Part shown: positions 1 to 7,631 of the stretch, in pieces
Layout of the letters: every line of letters begins with the position of its first letter
Position numbering within the stretch: the first letter of the stretch is position 1
Translations under genes and position numbers: made by a program
DNA from: SAR202 cluster bacterium Io17-Chloro-G4
Lineage (GTDB): Bacteria > Chloroflexota > Dehalococcoidia > Lucifugimonadales > UBA3495
Direction of reading: 5' to 3'
DNA length: 38,624 nt
NCBI GenBank assembly: GCA_002816455.1
Contig: MUCR01000065.1
Span: 1 to 38,624 of the forward strand
Notes under the pieces: model-generated
The model's database searches: none
Told to the model about the DNA's origin: nothing
The model's input: the letters and a program-made list of their open reading frames with translations, nothing else

Positions 1-12
1 CCCCGGCCTTGT

Positions 13-882
13 CTAGGCCCCGTACACCTCCAAGGCGACCGCCAGGGCGTTCTGCCCGGCATGGGCTAGGACGCAGGGCCAAAGGGACCTGGTTTTATGG
101 TAGAGCCATGCCAATAACAGCCCGGTCACGAATACGGGGACCAGCACACCCACATTAACGTGAAAGGCGCTGAAGACGGCGGCGCTGATCAGCATCGCCT
201 TCACTAAGCCAAACCGGTGTGTTAAACCGGAGAAAACGAACCCGCGAAAAAACAATTCCTCAGTCAGCGGTGTGACTAGCGCTATGGCTTGGAAAGTCAA
301 AATCACGGCGGCCCCGGGAAAAGCGATGTCCGCATCAATCTCAGGAGGCGACAACACATCCGAATTAAACAGGTCTACGACCGATGCGTAGATCACCGTG
401 AACAGTAGGCTTGCCCCCAGAACTCCCAACGCCATCAAGCCGGCCCTCACAACCGGATACTCGGTGACGAATAGACCCAGCAACTGCACAGGCGTCACGC
501 TACGCCGGTGGAAACCTAATCGCCATACCACGACTATTATCGACAACGCCATTAGGTGAACGCTGATCCAGACTGTAGTCGCCTCGTCGTAGGAGCCAGC
601 CAACGCGCCGATGCCGATGGAGATACCGGTGACCGGTATCAGGCTCAATAAGACGAGAACTATGCCCAGAGCTACTTGGCCGCCTCGCCAGGGAACTGCG
701 CTTGTGCCGATTGACTCGTTGTCTTCGGCGCCGCCTGGCATTCCCTGGGCTACCAACAGAGGTTGGTTCGATGCAGTACTAAGAACCTGCCCGCAGTTGT
801 GACAGTAGGCGGCGTTTTCGATCCTGGTCGTTCCACAATTGGCGCAATAAAACAAGCCGACTCCAGGGGATGCGGTTGCCAA
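13..882 (-). CDS. CPBP-family intramembrane protease with N-terminal zinc ribbon
   Basis: The 289-residue protein starts with a zinc ribbon (Cys13, Cys16, Cys27, Cys30) and continues as a multi-pass membrane protein. The C-terminal half has the CPBP (Abi/Rce1-like) signature: EELFFRG at 208-214, a second motif ending in His241 and a third around His274 (AHAGQNA). In this family the glutamates and histidines form an intramembrane glutamic-protease site. Members process membrane-anchored peptides or act in immunity and maturation, but the substrate here is unknown. The frame opens with TTG at 882, which has only a very close GAGG before it. A second TTG at 855 has GGAG about six bases upstream and would give 280 residues, so the start is unsure. 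It ends in TAG and is divergent from the amidase pair. Confidence 0.9.
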   Translation of the reverse strand: MATASPGVGLFYCANCGTTRIENAAYCHNCGQVLSTASNQPLLVAQGMPGGAEDNESIGTSAVPWRGGQVALGIVLVLLSLIPVTGISIGIGALAGSYDEATTVWISVHLMALSIIVVVWRLGFHRRSVTPVQLLGLFVTEYPVVRAGLMALGVLGASLLFTVIYASVVDLFNSDVLSPPEIDADIAFPGAAVILTFQAIALVTPLTEELFFRGFVFSGLTHRFGLVKAMLISAAVFSAFHVNVGVLVPVFVTGLLLAWLYHKTRSLWPCVLAHAGQNALAVALEVYGA

Positions 883-1002
883 GCCTCACCGATGCCAGCG
901 GCTCACCAATGAGGCACAAGTGGGGATTAGACAGCGGATTCCTATGATAATGGGCAATCCGTTCTTTTACCAACCTGGCTGGCTGGGTAAATTCCTTTTG
1001 TG

Positions 1003-1032
1003 TTTACAACTCTGTTACTCCTAGCCCATAAT
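1003..1032 (+). promoter_or_regulatory. Candidate sigma70-type promoter for the gatC-like/amidase pair
   Basis: TTTACA at 1003-1008 and CATAAT at 1027-1032 are separated by 18 bases. This lies about 90 bases before the small GatC-like gene, in the divergent spacer after the CPBP gene. It is a pattern match only; no operator is visible. Confidence 0.35.
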
Positions 1033-1124
1033 AGCTTCGGACTCGCTCAGACCCAGTCGAGAGCTTGTCCCACCGATCACCGGCCATACAACAGCTAATT
1101 CCCAATCCAGGAGAAAATCTCCCC

Positions 1125-1319
1125 ATGCCTGAAGAATCAAGGTTATCTAAAGAAGCTTTTCTGTTTATGGCGGAGTCCGCGGGAATCGATGTCACCGGGG
1201 AGCACGTAGACGAGTTGTTCTCGATCGTACAAGCGACCCTGGCCGGACTGGATTCCCTCAAGGAAATAGACGTGACAGACGCCGAGCCGGATATGTCTTT
1301 TGCGCCCGACGGAGCTTAG
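1125..1319 (+). CDS. GatC/AtzG-like small amidase partner protein
   Basis: A 64-residue acidic protein. The first half is helical, and the tail (IDVTDAEPDMSFAP) resembles the C-terminal wrap of GatC, the small subunit of the tRNA-dependent amidotransferase. AtzG-type proteins are shorter GatC relatives that partner amidases such as AtzE. The size and the amidase directly downstream favour the second reading. ATG 1125 is chosen because AGGAG lies at 1109-1113; upstream extension in the same frame has no such site. The gene ends in TAG, and the amidase follows in the same reading frame 42 bases later. The likely role is to stabilise or complete the amidase. No GatB is present, which argues against a tRNA amidotransferase. 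Confidence 0.72.
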   Translation: MPEESRLSKEAFLFMAESAGIDVTGEHVDELFSIVQATLAGLDSLKEIDVTDAEPDMSFAPDGA

Positions 1320-1361
1320 ATACTCGGGCGGTCCACAATCAAATTGGTTGGAGGGAACAGC

Positions 1362-2774
1362 TTGGACCCTTTAGAAATTTGCTACATGAGCGCAGGCCAG
1401 CTTTCCGGGCTAATCCAGAGTAAGGAAATATCGCCGGTGGAGGTCATTGACGCGCATTTGGCAAGAATCGACGCCACCGAGCCCATCCTAAATTCATTCA
1501 TCACATTGCTTCCAGATGAAGCTCGGGCGGCAGCTCGCCGGGCGGAGGCGGACATACGGGCCGGCAAATACCGGGGACCGCTCCACGGCATCCCCGTGGG
1601 CCTAAAGGACCTATTTAACACAGCCGGCGTGCGCACTACCTCGGGGTCCAAGATATTCGATAATTTCATCCCGGCGGAAGACTGCACCGTCGCTACCAAG
1701 TTCCGTCAGGCGGGCTCCATACTGCTGGGCAAGCTCAACATGCACCAGTTCGCCTATGGCCCCACGGGGGAGAATCCCGACTACGGACACATGCACAACC
1801 CATGGGACCCAGAACTGGTAACCGGCGGTTCCAGCGGCGGCTCCGGCTCGGCTACGGTGGCTGGTCAATGCACCATCACCACGGGCAGCGACACCGGTGG
1901 CTCGGTGCGCATTCCGGCGGCATTGTGCGGCATAGTCGGGTTAAAACCGACCTACGGCCTGGTTAGCAGGCACGGACTCACGCCCCTGTCATGGTCCTTG
2001 GACCACCCAGGGCCCATGGTCCGGACGGTGGAAGACGCAGCGCTCACCATGAACGTGATCGCTGGACACGACTCCAAAGACGTGGCGTCAGCAAAGGTGG
2101 ATATCCCCGACTACACCACGGCCCTAACCGGCGATGTGAAAGGCCTGCGGATTGGCGTTCCCGAAGAATATTTTGAAGCGCCCCTCGACCCCAACGTAGG
2201 CCAGGCTGTCCGTGATGCTCTGGACCTGCTGGAATCGATGGGGGCGGAGGTGAAGCCGGTGTCTTTCCCCATGTTCAAAGACGCGTTTCCGATTTCCACG
2301 GCGATTCTGATGGCCGAAGCGTCCGCATTTCACCGGGACTTGCTGGCCAAAGACGCCGACAAGCTTTACCCACCGATACGCTTGCGCCTGGAAGCTGGCT
2401 TGTTTATCAGCTCCGCCGACTACCTCCGGGCCCAACAAGCCAGAACGTTGTTCGACCGCCAAACCCGGCAATTGCTAGAAGATGTGGACCTCCTAGCCGG
2501 TCCCACCGAGCCGGTGACGGCGCCCAAGATTTTGGCGGCCAGGGTCCAAGCGGGCGAAACGTCCTTGGGCACTACCCCGGCCCTGACCCAATATACTCGC
2601 CCCTACAACATCACCGGAATGCCCGCCATTTCCATCCCGTGCGGGTTCTCCGATGCTGGACTGCCCTACGCCTTACAACTGGCTGGCCGGCCCTTTGATG
2701 AGCTGACCGTCCTGCGGGCGGCCCACGCCTACGAGCAAGCCACCGATTGGCACAAGCGCCGCCCGCCGATTTAA
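1362..2774 (+). CDS. Amidase-signature family hydrolase (GatA/AtzE-like)
   Basis: A full-length, 470-residue amidase-signature enzyme that hydrolyses a C-N amide bond in the cytoplasm. The Ser-cisSer-Lys triad is visible: Lys82 in GIPVGLKD, Ser157 in GGSSGGSG and nucleophile Ser181 in GSDTGGSVRIPA. The spacings of 75 and 24 residues are those expected for the family. TTG 1362 is chosen because GGAGGG lies at 1350-1355; the TTG at 1344 would lack a ribosome site. The small GatC/AtzG-like gene immediately upstream suggests a two-subunit amidase like AtzE-AtzG rather than a lone amidase. The substrate cannot be told from sequence. In this catabolic neighbourhood a small organic amide or carboxamide is plausible. 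Confidence 0.93.
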   Translation: MDPLEICYMSAGQLSGLIQSKEISPVEVIDAHLARIDATEPILNSFITLLPDEARAAARRAEADIRAGKYRGPLHGIPVGLKDLFNTAGVRTTSGSKIFDNFIPAEDCTVATKFRQAGSILLGKLNMHQFAYGPTGENPDYGHMHNPWDPELVTGGSSGGSGSATVAGQCTITTGSDTGGSVRIPAALCGIVGLKPTYGLVSRHGLTPLSWSLDHPGPMVRTVEDAALTMNVIAGHDSKDVASAKVDIPDYTTALTGDVKGLRIGVPEEYFEAPLDPNVGQAVRDALDLLESMGAEVKPVSFPMFKDAFPISTAILMAEASAFHRDLLAKDADKLYPPIRLRLEAGLFISSADYLRAQQARTLFDRQTRQLLEDVDLLAGPTEPVTAPKILAARVQAGETSLGTTPALTQYTRPYNITGMPAISIPCGFSDAGLPYALQLAGRPFDELTVLRAAHAYEQATDWHKRRPPI

Positions 2775-2845
2775 GGTCCGGTGCTATTTTGGGCCGTGGC
2801 GAAAGCTTCCCTGCCTATTAAGCAATCGGGTTAAACAATTGGGGA

Positions 2846-2881
2846 ATCCGGACACGGCCTGGGAGGGAACCGTGTCCGGAT
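2846..2881. terminator. Perfect 12-bp hairpin between convergent genes
   Basis: ATCCGGACACGG at 2846-2857 is perfectly complementary to 2870-2881, with a 12-base loop. It sits between the convergent amidase and the repeat-protein gene. Neither side has a proper T-run, so it is a weak or Rho-type terminator at best. Confidence 0.45.
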
Positions 2882-2930
2882 GTTGGAGGAGAGCCGGTTG
2901 AATGCCGGACCGTGGTGACGCAATGCCTTA

Positions 2931-3917
2931 TTAGTCCTTCGACTGATTTCTGCGCTCCAATTCAGCAACCAATTCTTCGGTCGTAATATCTCCGGCTTCT
3001 TCCATCTCAAACAATTCACCTATGCTGTGGTCAGAGAGGTCCGTTTCCTGAGTTGGCGAAACCCTGTGGAGGGTGACCGGCAGGAAATTTGGGATGACTG
3101 GGACGGTGAATTCAATGATGTTATTTCCTATAGCTTCGAAAACCACCGGTATAGGGCCCACCGGATCGCCTTTCGGATCGTCGGTGGTGTCTTCAAGGCA
3201 TTGAATGGTTAATTGAGCCTGCAGATCTCCCACATCGTCCAAGCTGACCGATCCATTGATGAGAGCGCGACCGCCAAGACACGTTGAGACGAAAGTTTCA
3301 TTCAAATTGAGCTCAGCCACTCTATCCCGATCATTATCGGTAATCGACAAGTTTATGAAGCCTCCATCACTGGGATCGACGGCCATCCAAAGGCCGATGA
3401 AGTCAGCGAGGCCCATCTGGTCATCCGCTACTTCAGTTATCGAAACCCTGTGGAGTGCGACCGGGAGGAAACCTGGGATGACTGGGACAGTGAACTCTAT
3501 GATGTCCGTTCCTATTGCTTCGAAAACTACGGGTATAGGCCCGACTGGATCGCCTTTCGGATCGTTGGTGGTGTCTTCGAGGCACTGTATGGTCAATTTC
3601 GCCCCCAAATCTCCATCATCGCCTACGCTTCCTGAACCATTGATGAGGGCACGACCGCCAAGACACGTTGAGACGAAAGTTTCATTCAGATTGAGTTCGG
3701 CCAAGTCATCCTCGTCATTATCGGTAATCGACAAGTTTATGAAGCCCCCGTCACTGGGATCGGCAGCCATCCAAAGACCGATGAAGTGTTTCAATTTACT
3801 TTCGTCAGCGGCTGCGGTCGAGCTAAACTGAGTTGCGAACAATAAAATCGCCAAAACAAGCAGAGCTACAATCACCCCGAAAATCGGAACCTTATGAACA
3901 GAAAATAAGTTACCCAT
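2931..3917 (-). CDS. Membrane-anchored or secreted protein with two near-identical ~115-residue repeats
   Basis: This is not a family I recognise. The 328-residue protein has one hydrophobic N-terminal segment (about residues 11-30, signal peptide or anchor) followed by two tandem domains at about 45-159 and 173-287. The repeats are 128 residues apart and almost identical: each begins FIGLWMA.DPSDGGFINLSITDND, contains STCLGGRALINGS and ends LHRVS. Each repeat keeps two cysteines, which would suit a disulfide in an exported domain. A short acidic, coiled-coil-like tail (about 295-325) follows. AAGGAGG lies just before ATG 3917, so the start is secure. The near identity points to a recent internal duplication. 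Export and a binding role outside the membrane are inferences. Confidence 0.75.
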   Translation of the reverse strand: MGNLFSVHKVPIFGVIVALLVLAILLFATQFSSTAAADESKLKHFIGLWMAADPSDGGFINLSITDNDEDDLAELNLNETFVSTCLGGRALINGSGSVGDDGDLGAKLTIQCLEDTTNDPKGDPVGPIPVVFEAIGTDIIEFTVPVIPGFLPVALHRVSITEVADDQMGLADFIGLWMAVDPSDGGFINLSITDNDRDRVAELNLNETFVSTCLGGRALINGSVSLDDVGDLQAQLTIQCLEDTTDDPKGDPVGPIPVVFEAIGNNIIEFTVPVIPNFLPVTLHRVSPTQETDLSDHSIGELFEMEEAGDITTEELVAELERRNQSKD

Positions 3918-4190
3918 TTTTGATCCTCCTTATCACGTTCGCGTGTGACTTAACAGCACAGTTCAAGATCGCTCTCGACTGGCGCGCGGTCCAAAATTAC
4001 CTCCTTCTTCTCAGGCACCTAACCTCTACATCGGCTTGAAGCCTGTAATGGGGCCGGGAGGCCGCCGGGTGCAGATGATTGAGCCACCGGCGTCCGACGA
4101 ATCTCCCAGCGGAAGACAATTTATCTGGGCCAGGGCACGTCGCCATCGGGGGAAATGCGTAACCGGAGTTAAACCGACCACGTAACTTTG
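3918..4190. other. Non-coding spacer, no gene seen
   Basis: This spacer separates the start of the repeat-protein gene from the end of the LuxR fragment; both read leftwards. It should contain the promoter of the repeat protein, but no convincing -35/-10 pair was found. No RNA gene or conserved small reading frame is apparent. Confidence 0.5.
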
Positions 4191-4221
4191 CAAAACAAAA
4201 CGGGCGCTGAAACAGCGCCCG
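4191..4221 (-). terminator. Rho-independent terminator of the LAL regulator
   Basis: A 9-bp perfect stem (4201-4209 with 4213-4221, loop AAA) is followed on the minus strand by TTTTGTTTTG. It starts about 30 bases past the stop codon of the LuxR-domain fragment and is a textbook intrinsic terminator. Confidence 0.88.
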
Positions 4222-4253
4222 TCAATTGGATCTGGCGAAGAACCGGTGGGGGG

Positions 4254-5372
4254 TTACTTGTCGTCGAGCAATTCGTGTCCCAAAGCGTTGCTAGTTGCGT
4301 CGGCCCGGCCCCGAGCGCCGATTTTTCCGTAAATGTTGGTAATATGCCGCTCCACCGTTCGGGTGCTTAGGACCAGTTCCGCCGCAATCCCGCGGTTGCT
4401 CATTCCGGAGGCCACCAGGCGAAGGACTTCAACCTCCCTCACGGTCAAGCCGTCGGGATAGGTTGGTCCAGGTCCGAGTTGCACTGCGGCCAACTCTTGA
4501 AGCGCGACTGCTTTCTCCGTCAGGGGAGGCATGCCTAGCTCGCTGGAGATGGCCAAAGCTTCCTCCAGTAATGACTTGACCTTGATTCGTGTCTCTCCAT
4601 CGCTTCGTCCTGGGAATGTCGAAGGACTCAGAAGCGCCTCTGCGTAGTCGTGACAGGTCCAAGCTAGAGCAGGTTTATAGCCACCCTCGCGGCAGAAGAC
4701 TAGACAGTCTTCAAAATGCGCAGCCGCCTGTTCCAAGCGGCCTGCGGCGTGGGCCACGAGTCCCAGTACTCTGCCTGCCGGGAACCCACCTAGGCTACAA
4801 TATCCTGTGGCCTGCGAGGCAGACAGGAAGCTGTAGTGTTCTGCAGCGGCGACGGCATCTCGCCGGAATGCGCTCAGCAACGAACTCCCGATCGTGGCGT
4901 ATGCGGCGATGGCTGGGGTCGCCGCCAGTGAAGCGCGGATTGTCCTGCCGAATTCTTCAGCGGTATCGGCAAAGTCGTCCGTTCCCGTGATACGCATGGT
5001 TTCAGCGATAGAAATCAACGCAAAGGCGCGTTCAACATTCGGCCCAGGCATCGACTGCCTGGCTACCTCCACGAATCGGCCCAAAAAGGCACGACACTCT
5101 TCGATATTGCCTAGATCGGTTTCCAAAGTCACTTTTAAATTAAGGAGCCTTGGGTCTCTGGTAACGGCGGCCAATCCCTGGTCGCATAATTCACGCGCTT
5201 TGTCGAATTCTCCAGCGGAGTAGGCGGTCGCCGCCGCTGCGTAGAGGGCCCGGGAGCCGTATTGAGGATGACGGAGCCGTCCCCAAAGTGGAAGCATAGC
5301 CACAGCGTGCTCCGTGGCGCCATCTAGGTCACCGCTTATGCCCAACGAAAAAACGCGCCAGTGGTGGGCCAT
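4254..5372 (-). CDS. LAL/LuxR regulator, C-terminal fragment (TPR region plus LuxR HTH)
   Basis: This is the last third of a large STAND-type transcription regulator. Residues up to about 300 are helical, TPR-like repeats. The C-terminus (about 305-365) is a clear GerE/LuxR helix-turn-helix with LTVREVEVLRLVASGMSNRGIA and STRTVERHITNIYGKI. The ATG at 5372 overlaps the TGA of the middle fragment (TGATG), which could be read as translational coupling. Against this, the bases just upstream in this frame encode PWAELMAHHWR, which continues naturally from the previous fragment's RIEN. A single-base frameshift near 5380-5392 is therefore more likely than a separate gene. An intrinsic terminator follows. 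If expressed alone it would be a DNA-binding TPR protein without its ATPase. Confidence 0.8.
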   Translation of the reverse strand: MAHHWRVFSLGISGDLDGATEHAVAMLPLWGRLRHPQYGSRALYAAAATAYSAGEFDKARELCDQGLAAVTRDPRLLNLKVTLETDLGNIEECRAFLGRFVEVARQSMPGPNVERAFALISIAETMRITGTDDFADTAEEFGRTIRASLAATPAIAAYATIGSSLLSAFRRDAVAAAEHYSFLSASQATGYCSLGGFPAGRVLGLVAHAAGRLEQAAAHFEDCLVFCREGGYKPALAWTCHDYAEALLSPSTFPGRSDGETRIKVKSLLEEALAISSELGMPPLTEKAVALQELAAVQLGPGPTYPDGLTVREVEVLRLVASGMSNRGIAAELVLSTRTVERHITNIYGKIGARGRADATSNALGHELLDDK

Positions 5373-6622
5373 CAGTTCCGCCCAGGGTTTTCTATCCGGG
5401 TTGCCAAGTTCACCGCACGGAGGCCTCTCCTTAAAGCTTCCGGCATTCTAATGTGATAACCGTCCACGTCACAGGCGAAGGACAAAGTTTGCAATTCTAG
5501 GCCAGCGTCATCGTGCTGTGTTGCGATGTCCAACGCAGCTTTGAAGGCTTGGCTGGCCCCATCGTAGTCAGCTTCCTCCAACCCCTTGACTCGACCGTAG
5601 CTGGCTTGTAAACGCCCCGCTTGGAGGGAATCCGCTGGCACCAGATCAAGAGCGCGGGTGATTAGCTTCCCAGCGCCGGTGACGTACCCAGACATTAGCG
5701 GCGATGGATGCACGGCAATGGCGACCGCCCGCTCAACTTCACCGGAGCTTACAAATTGCTCGAAGGCCCGGCTAAAACTGGTCACCGCATCATTCGACTG
5801 GATTGATTGCGCTAGGGCTACTTGAGCCCGGCCAAGCCCGAAATAAAGTTCGGCTGCTATTAGATCGGGCGCAGGCTCTGACCCAGTGGAATCTGCACCC
5901 TTTGCGTTCAGCCCTATCTGAAAATGCTTTTGAGCCTCTGCCCAGGCGTAGGAATCTAGTGCCCGCTCTCCCGCCAGATACGAATAACTCACCACCTTGC
6001 TGGGGCCGCTGACTGACACCGCTTGGGCGAAGTGATACGCCAGCTCAGAGGCGTGGTCTGGGGCATCATCCCCATATAGTTCCTCCAACGTTTCGGCGAT
6101 ACTGGCGTGCAGCCGCGCCCTCCGCGCGGAGGAAATCTCGCTGAACAGTGTCTCTTGGATTAACGCATGGCCGAATTGATAACGTATTGCGGCATCGGGA
6201 ATCTCTTCTATCACCCTGGCTGCCATCGCCTCGTCCAAGACCTCCAGCAGCCGGTCGCCTGTCACCTCCGGTATAAGGCATTTCAGGATATCAAGGCCAA
6301 ATTCCCGCCCGATGACCGATGCTAAGGTCAAAGTTCGATTGCATTCTTCGGACATTCGGTAAAGCCGCGTGCCTATCGCCTCTCGCACACCTTCCGGTAT
6401 TCTCACGCTCCACGACTCATCCGCCTCCGCTATGTAGCCGTGTTCGGTGCCTGAGGCTAGGTCCTTTTCAGGCGCAAGTAGCCTTGCAACTTCCGTAACG
6501 AAGAGCGGGTTCCCCCCGGTCCGCTGGTGCACCTGCTCGGTCAGTTCTTTGGATGGCGTAGTTCCGCCCACCAGCTCGATCAAGTCGCCCACATCTTCTT
6601 GGGTGAGGCCGCCAAGAGGCAT
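5372..6622 (-). CDS. LAL/LuxR regulator, middle fragment (end of ATPase, TPR region)
   Basis: About 416 residues that continue a LAL-type ATPase. The start (MPLGGLTQEDV...) and RTGGNPLFVTEVARLL are typical of the part that follows Walker B in MalT-like regulators. SVIGREFGLDIL and a winged-helix/TPR region follow. It has no Walker motifs or DNA-binding domain of its own. It lies in the same frame as the upstream fragment, with only a TAG and one CGG codon between them (TAC TAC TAG CGG ATG). It is therefore the continuation of that gene rather than an independent one. It ends at a frameshift into the LuxR fragment. TAG replacing a glutamine codon (CAG) is the simplest one-step change, since an aromatic-Gln-Arg run is common here in relatives. 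Confidence 0.8.
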   Translation of the reverse strand: MPLGGLTQEDVGDLIELVGGTTPSKELTEQVHQRTGGNPLFVTEVARLLAPEKDLASGTEHGYIAEADESWSVRIPEGVREAIGTRLYRMSEECNRTLTLASVIGREFGLDILKCLIPEVTGDRLLEVLDEAMAARVIEEIPDAAIRYQFGHALIQETLFSEISSARRARLHASIAETLEELYGDDAPDHASELAYHFAQAVSVSGPSKVVSYSYLAGERALDSYAWAEAQKHFQIGLNAKGADSTGSEPAPDLIAAELYFGLGRAQVALAQSIQSNDAVTSFSRAFEQFVSSGEVERAVAIAVHPSPLMSGYVTGAGKLITRALDLVPADSLQAGRLQASYGRVKGLEEADYDGASQAFKAALDIATQHDDAGLELQTLSFACDVDGYHIRMPEALRRGLRAVNLATRIENPGRN

Positions 6623-6625
6623 CCG

Positions 6626-7474
6626 CTAGTAGTACGGCCCCTTGGTCAACTCGCCCAGCGTACGAGACAAGGGGTGCTCCTGCGACACCTCCGTGTCCCG
6701 GTAGGTGCCAATGGTTAAAATCCGAGCCTCCGCCAACTCCTGGGACATAAATTCCAACAACAATAGCGACGACACGTCGGCCCAGTGCAGATTATCCAGA
6801 ACCAGCAACAGGGGTTGGGACCGGGCGGGGGTTCTCAAGAACGTCACTATGGAATCGAAGAGGCGCAAACGGGCTTGCTCCGGCTCCAGGCCAGCCGACG
6901 GTTCCAGGCCCGGCAACATTGTACGGAGGTCGGGCACGATCTCGGCGATGTCGGCGGCGCCGATGCCCATCTCGGTACGCAGACGCTCCGGGTCACAATC
7001 CCTCGCATAGGACAGGATCGCCTGCACCCACGGCCAATAAGGCGGCGTGCCCATGCTCTCGTAGCAGCGGCCCCGGAGCACCCGCGCACTTAGTGACTGG
7101 GCGTAACTCGCCAGTTCCTGGGAGATGCGGGTTTTGCCAATCCCCGGCTCGCCCACAAGCATCATCAAATGAGGCCGTCCAGAGATGGACTCTTCCAGGG
7201 CGCTTCTCAGCTGCGCCATCTCCGGGCCGCGGCCAACGAAAGGTCCGTAGGTGGGTGATAAGGTGTGATGTGAAACCTCAACTTCCTGCCCTGTTTCATC
7301 AGATAAAGGAGCCTGACGAGCCCCCAACTGGGCCAGCGCCTTCACGGCTCGGTGGACACTGCTCCGGTGCACTCCTAATTCAGACGCAATACTCCGGACG
7401 GTCTTGCCAGCCACCCGGAGGTCTCTGACGCGCTCAAGCAAATCTTGGCGTTCCATTTGGTGTCTTTCAGTCAT
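6626..7474 (-). CDS. LAL regulator, N-terminal fragment with extra HTH and P-loop ATPase
   Basis: From ATG 7474 this fragment has 282 residues. Residues about 10-50 form a resolvase/MarR-like helix-turn-helix (GKTVRSIASELGVHRSSVHRAV), unusual at the start of a LAL protein. A STAND ATPase follows, with Walker A GEPGIGKTR at 108-116 and Walker B LLLVLDNLHWAD at about 222-233. It stops at TAG (6628-6626). The next in-frame codons continue the family sequence, so the gene is interrupted by one amber codon. The frame is open to a TTG at 7537, but a -10-like TATAAT at 7487-7492 lies inside that extension, favouring ATG 7474 or 7456. Joined, the three pieces give a regulator of about 1070 residues. 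It may sense a small molecule, but the ligand is unknown. Confidence 0.8.
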   Translation of the reverse strand: MTERHQMERQDLLERVRDLRVAGKTVRSIASELGVHRSSVHRAVKALAQLGARQAPLSDETGQEVEVSHHTLSPTYGPFVGRGPEMAQLRSALEESISGRPHLMMLVGEPGIGKTRISQELASYAQSLSARVLRGRCYESMGTPPYWPWVQAILSYARDCDPERLRTEMGIGAADIAEIVPDLRTMLPGLEPSAGLEPEQARLRLFDSIVTFLRTPARSQPLLLVLDNLHWADVSSLLLLEFMSQELAEARILTIGTYRDTEVSQEHPLSRTLGELTKGPYY

Positions 7475-7486
7475 TTTGACGAGGCC

Positions 7487-7513
7487 ATTATACCAATACG
7501 TATAACTTTCCAA
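7487..7513 (-). promoter_or_regulatory. Candidate promoter of the LAL regulator
   Basis: On the minus strand TATAAT (7487-7492) is preceded by TTGGAA (7508-7513) with a short 15-base spacer. Transcription would begin about six bases before ATG 7474, giving a very short leader. Confidence 0.35.
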
Positions 7514-7520
7514 TCTAAGG

Positions 7521-7547
7521 CGAGACAACCGAGACAAGCGAGACGGA
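7521..7547. repeat. Three tandem 9-bp repeats upstream of the LAL gene
   Basis: CGAGACAAC, CGAGACAAG and CGAGACGGA follow each other without gaps in the divergent spacer between the regulator and the HAD gene. They lie just upstream of the regulator's candidate -35 site. Phased short repeats in such a place can be an operator for an activator or for autoregulation. They are too few to call with certainty. Confidence 0.5.
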
Positions 7548-7631
7548 CCGGAATAAAAACGTTCGTGTACAATCTTAGTGAGTAGGCTAATAGAGCCGGG
7601 AAAGCATCAATCAATCAGGGATAAACATCCT

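Noticed and set aside
3256-3831. 191-residue plus-strand reading frame
   Set aside because: It is the antisense of the two-repeat exported protein. Its repetitive pattern is inherited from that gene, and it lacks a start signal.
5372-5374. Genuine two-gene translational coupling at TGATG
   Set aside because: The frame upstream of the ATG encodes residues that continue the same protein family, so a frameshift within one gene is the better explanation.
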